A stretch of DNA of 64,000 nucleotides from Lentzea waywayandensis (lineage in GTDB: Bacteria > Actinomycetota > Actinomycetes > Mycobacteriales > Pseudonocardiaceae), in contig NZ_FOYL01000013.1 of NCBI RefSeq assembly GCF_900115955.1, positions 238,555 to 302,554 of the forward strand, given 5' to 3'. Positions 61,877-64,000 of the stretch are shown here, one piece after another; the first letter of the stretch is position 1, and each line of letters opens with the position of its first letter. The notes beneath the pieces are model-generated. The model ran no database searches. It was not told the origin of the DNA and saw nothing but the letters and a program-made list of their open reading frames with translations. Both the position numbers and the translations under genes were made by a program.

Positions 61877-63418
61877 TCACAGGACAAACGCGTCAGTCCA
61901 CAACTGACCGGTTCGCCCGGAAAGGGCTTCCAGCAGTGCCGCGGCCTGGTTGTCCGTGAGCGACGCGATGAAGTCCACGACGGCCCGCCCCCGCGCCAAT
62001 CCCCTGACGACATCAGGACCGACCGGAAGCTCCCCGGTCGTACCGACCAATGTGGACGGCTCCGTCCGGGCGAGCGCCGCGTACTCCGTTTCGGCCAGCT
62101 CCACCAGATCGTGCAGCCTGCGCGGCAACCGATCCGCCTCGGCCCGATCGGTCACCCACTGCTCCAAGGCATCCACCAGCGAACTCAGCAAACGCGCCTG
62201 CCCGCGTTGGTGCAAAGCCAGATCCGGCCGCAGCAACACGAACCGGCGGTGCACGAACTTCAACACCTGAACCTCGTGCCACTGCTGAACGGCCAGCACC
62301 ACATGACCAGACCGCGGCGTAGGCTCCTCGATCACGCCGACGGCGTCAACGAGCCTGCGCGTCCACCGCGCACTGAACCCCGCCACCGCCTGCTCGGCCT
62401 CGACCGACCCGTCGAACGGCACCGACAGCAACCCGTCGACGAGCTCCTTGCTCACCTTCCGCACCGCCAGCGCGAACGCCTCGTCGCTCATCACCCACGA
62501 GTCCTTGAGGTGCATGCGCCTCCGGAGCGTCTCGAGCGACCGCCCAGGCATCCGAATCTCGGCATACAGCTCAGCGTCACTGAGCCCGGCGAGGTCGAGC
62601 GCCTGCGCCTGCCAGGTCCCGAGCTCCGCGGCGACCGTCGCGTGCTGCAACACCCCGACCCGATGGAAGTCCTCAAGGTCGTGGATCGCGTAGGCGATGT
62701 CGTCCGCGGTGTCCATGACGCTCGCCTCGACCGTCTGCTGCCACGACTCGATCCGCCCCTCGAACAGCTCGCGCGCCTGCCGCAGGTCACTGATCTCCGT
62801 GACGTACGCGGAGAACTTCGAACTGCCCGTGCCCGGCATGTCCTCCGGCTCGCCGGCACCACGAGGCGCCACCGCCAGGCCAAGGTCTTGATGGCGAGTC
62901 CACGGGTACTTCAACATCGCCGCCCGCACCGCCACCGTCAGGTCGAGCCCGAGCGCCTTGGGCCCCCGCACGTCCGTGGTCGTGATGATCCGGAACGACT
63001 GCGCGTTGCCCTCGAACCCGTCCGGCAACCCGAACCTGTGCCGCGCCAGCCGGTCGAGCACCTGCTCGCCGAGGTGACCGAACGGCGGGTGCCCCAGATC
63101 GTGGGCGAGCGCGGCCGCCTCGACCACGTCGGGGTCGCACCCTCCCAGCTTCTCCAGCACCGCGATCAGCTCGGGACGGTTGGTGAGCCGTTCGGCGATG
63201 GCGCGCGCCGCCTGGGCGACCTTGAGGCTGTGGGTGAGGCGGTTGTGCACGAGCAGACCGGAGCCGGTGGAGCTGACGACCTGGGTGACTCCGCCGAGCC
63301 TCGCGAAGAACGGGGAGCTCGCCACGCGGTCCCGGTCGACCCGGAACGGGTTCGTGGCGAGGTCGGCGGTCCTGCCCACGCCGGCGGACCGCCGGGCGGT
63401 GCGTTGCTCGTTGTGCAT
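61877..63418 (-). CDS. dgt: Deoxyguanosinetriphosphate triphosphohydrolase-like protein
   Basis: A 513-residue HD-superfamily enzyme that hydrolyses dNTPs to nucleoside and triphosphate. The metal ligands are in NRLTHSLKVAQ and AALAHDLGHPPFGHLGEQ, and a further Asp lies in VMDTADDIAYAIHDLEDF. The length fits the bacterial dGTPase-like group. The start is ATG 63418. It is on the same strand as, and just downstream of, the rRNA operon, separated by the hairpin at 63606-63656. Confidence 0.93.
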   Translation of the reverse strand: MHNEQRTARRSAGVGRTADLATNPFRVDRDRVASSPFFARLGGVTQVVSSTGSGLLVHNRLTHSLKVAQAARAIAERLTNRPELIAVLEKLGGCDPDVVEAAALAHDLGHPPFGHLGEQVLDRLARHRFGLPDGFEGNAQSFRIITTTDVRGPKALGLDLTVAVRAAMLKYPWTRHQDLGLAVAPRGAGEPEDMPGTGSSKFSAYVTEISDLRQARELFEGRIESWQQTVEASVMDTADDIAYAIHDLEDFHRVGVLQHATVAAELGTWQAQALDLAGLSDAELYAEIRMPGRSLETLRRRMHLKDSWVMSDEAFALAVRKVSKELVDGLLSVPFDGSVEAEQAVAGFSARWTRRLVDAVGVIEEPTPRSGHVVLAVQQWHEVQVLKFVHRRFVLLRPDLALHQRGQARLLSSLVDALEQWVTDRAEADRLPRRLHDLVELAETEYAALARTEPSTLVGTTGELPVGPDVVRGLARGRAVVDFIASLTDNQAAALLEALSGRTGQLWTDAFVL

Positions 63419-63605
63419 GGCGAAAACGGTAGCTGGTCGGGCCGGTCAGGAGCCTTCGCCGCCCCACGCGTCTTCCTCATTGCGCGGCGAAGATGACCAT
63501 GGTTTTGTGACACCCCCTCGGATATTTGTCTACTAGACGGAGCACGAGGCGAATCAGGCCACCGTTCACCCGATCGAGCTAAGCGGGTGCTGGAGCCAGC
63601 ACAGC

Positions 63606-63656
63606 AGAAGGCCCCTGAGGGGAGCGCTTGTGGCGCTCGACCCTCAGGGGCCTTCT
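63606..63656 (-). terminator. rRNA operon terminator
   Basis: A long stem (AGAAGGCCCCTGAGG against CCTCAGGGGCCTTCT) with an inner hairpin GAGCGC/GCGCTC lies just beyond the 5S gene, followed by GTACG. It ends the rrn transcript, which reads on the minus strand. The interval 63419-63605 holds the dgt promoter region. Confidence 0.88.
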
Positions 63657-63665
63657 GTACGTAAG

Positions 63666-63783
63666 TTCGGCGGCGACCTACTCTCCCACACCGTAACCAG
63701 TGCAGTACCATCGGCGCAGAAGGGCTTAACTACCGGGTTCGGAATGGGACCGGGTGTTTCCCCAACGCTATAACCACCGAAAC
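63666..63783 (-). rRNA. rrf: 5S ribosomal RNA
   Basis: On the minus strand the sequence starts GTTTCGGTGGTTATAGCG, continues CCCATTCCGAACCCGG, and ends GGAGAGTAGGTCGCCGCC, the standard actinobacterial 5S rRNA. Length is about 118 nt. Ends are estimated from the paired termini. Confidence 0.95.
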
Positions 63784-63879
63784 ACTATGAAATTACAACC
63801 TGAACCCCGATCCTGCGGGTTCGATCGGTTCTGGTTGTTCTTCCAGAACCGCACAGTGGATGCGTAGCGTCTTTGTAAC

Positions 63880-64000
63880 AAGTCCTCGGCCTATTAGTAC
63901 CAGTCAGCTCCAACCGTTACCGGTCTTCCACCTCTGGCCTATCAACCCAGTGGTCTAGCTGGGGGCCTTAACCCACAAAGGGTGGGATACCTCATCTTGG
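63880..64000 (-). rRNA. rrl: 23S ribosomal RNA, 3' end
   Basis: On the minus strand the sequence ends GACTGGTACTAATAGGCCGA followed by GGACTTG, the conserved 3' end of 23S rRNA. About 120 nt lie in the window; the rest runs off the right edge. The spacer to 5S (63784-63879) shows no tRNA. Confidence 0.95.

Noticed and set aside
63784..63879. Possible tRNA or 16S-like sequence in the rRNA spacer
   Set aside because: No cloverleaf or conserved tRNA boxes; it is the ordinary 23S-5S spacer.

Overview
The window is GC-rich, densely packed actinobacterial chromosome. Leaderless or GGAGG-led starts, GTG/TTG starts, a ShbA/SigD-type sigma factor, an acVLRF1 hydrolase, a bifunctional PBP and the echA/small-HTH/ABC-F neighbourhood also seen in Mycobacterium point to the Pseudonocardiales (Lentzea/Saccharothrix/Actinosynnema-like). 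This is inference from gene content; no database search was run.

Layout. 1-6.7 kb: alpha-glucan metabolism on the minus strand (treY running off the left edge, glgX, malQ), interrupted by a decayed TnpB. 6.8-11.1 kb: RidA, a LacI regulator, a divergent peroxiredoxin, a lipoprotein, an MmpS-like membrane protein and a macrolide-type glycosyltransferase. 11.1-17.9 kb: the most interesting block. A five-gene, tightly coupled minus-strand operon carries a 4-coumarate-CoA-ligase-like enzyme, an SDR, an MIO aromatic ammonia-lyase/aminomutase, a 252-residue protein of unknown family and a catechol-type O-methyltransferase. It is followed by an F420-dependent oxidoreductase, a TetR regulator and the glycosyltransferase. 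A perfect 16-bp palindrome lies between the two gene sets. Together they look like a bacterial phenylpropanoid (caffeoyl/feruloyl-type) pathway.

18-33.7 kb: cell wall and housekeeping genes (M23 peptidase, bifunctional PBP, PfkB kinase, MFS exporter), sigma factor ShbA, a lipid-modification operon (alpha/beta hydrolase, amine oxidase, DUF1365, Cfa), an epoxide hydrolase-like enzyme, an ABC-2-like permease with an inserted beta-sandwich, a two-component system and a MobA-like nucleotidyltransferase. 33.7-43.6 kb: accessory DNA. It holds a secreted C39-like protein, a TniQ remnant, an orphan two-domain protein, a large LuxR (LAL) regulator, a ricin-type lectin, a frameshifted FG-GAP relic and a pentapeptide-repeat membrane protein. 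Copies of a 36-bp element end sit next to genes that have lost one terminus.

43.9-64 kb: mostly core genes. These are a SIS protein, a transpeptidase, an ABC exporter, enoyl-CoA hydratase with a small HTH protein and an ABC-F ATPase, an SDR, a LysR/EamA divergon with a clear LysR box, a GNAT, a SigE-family sigma factor between two Ser/Thr/Pro-tailed membrane proteins, acVLRF1, an HTH regulator, a large secreted subtilase-like protease and dGTPase. The window ends in a minus-strand rRNA operon (5S complete, 23S 3' end). No tRNA gene, CRISPR array or intact insertion sequence was recognised.
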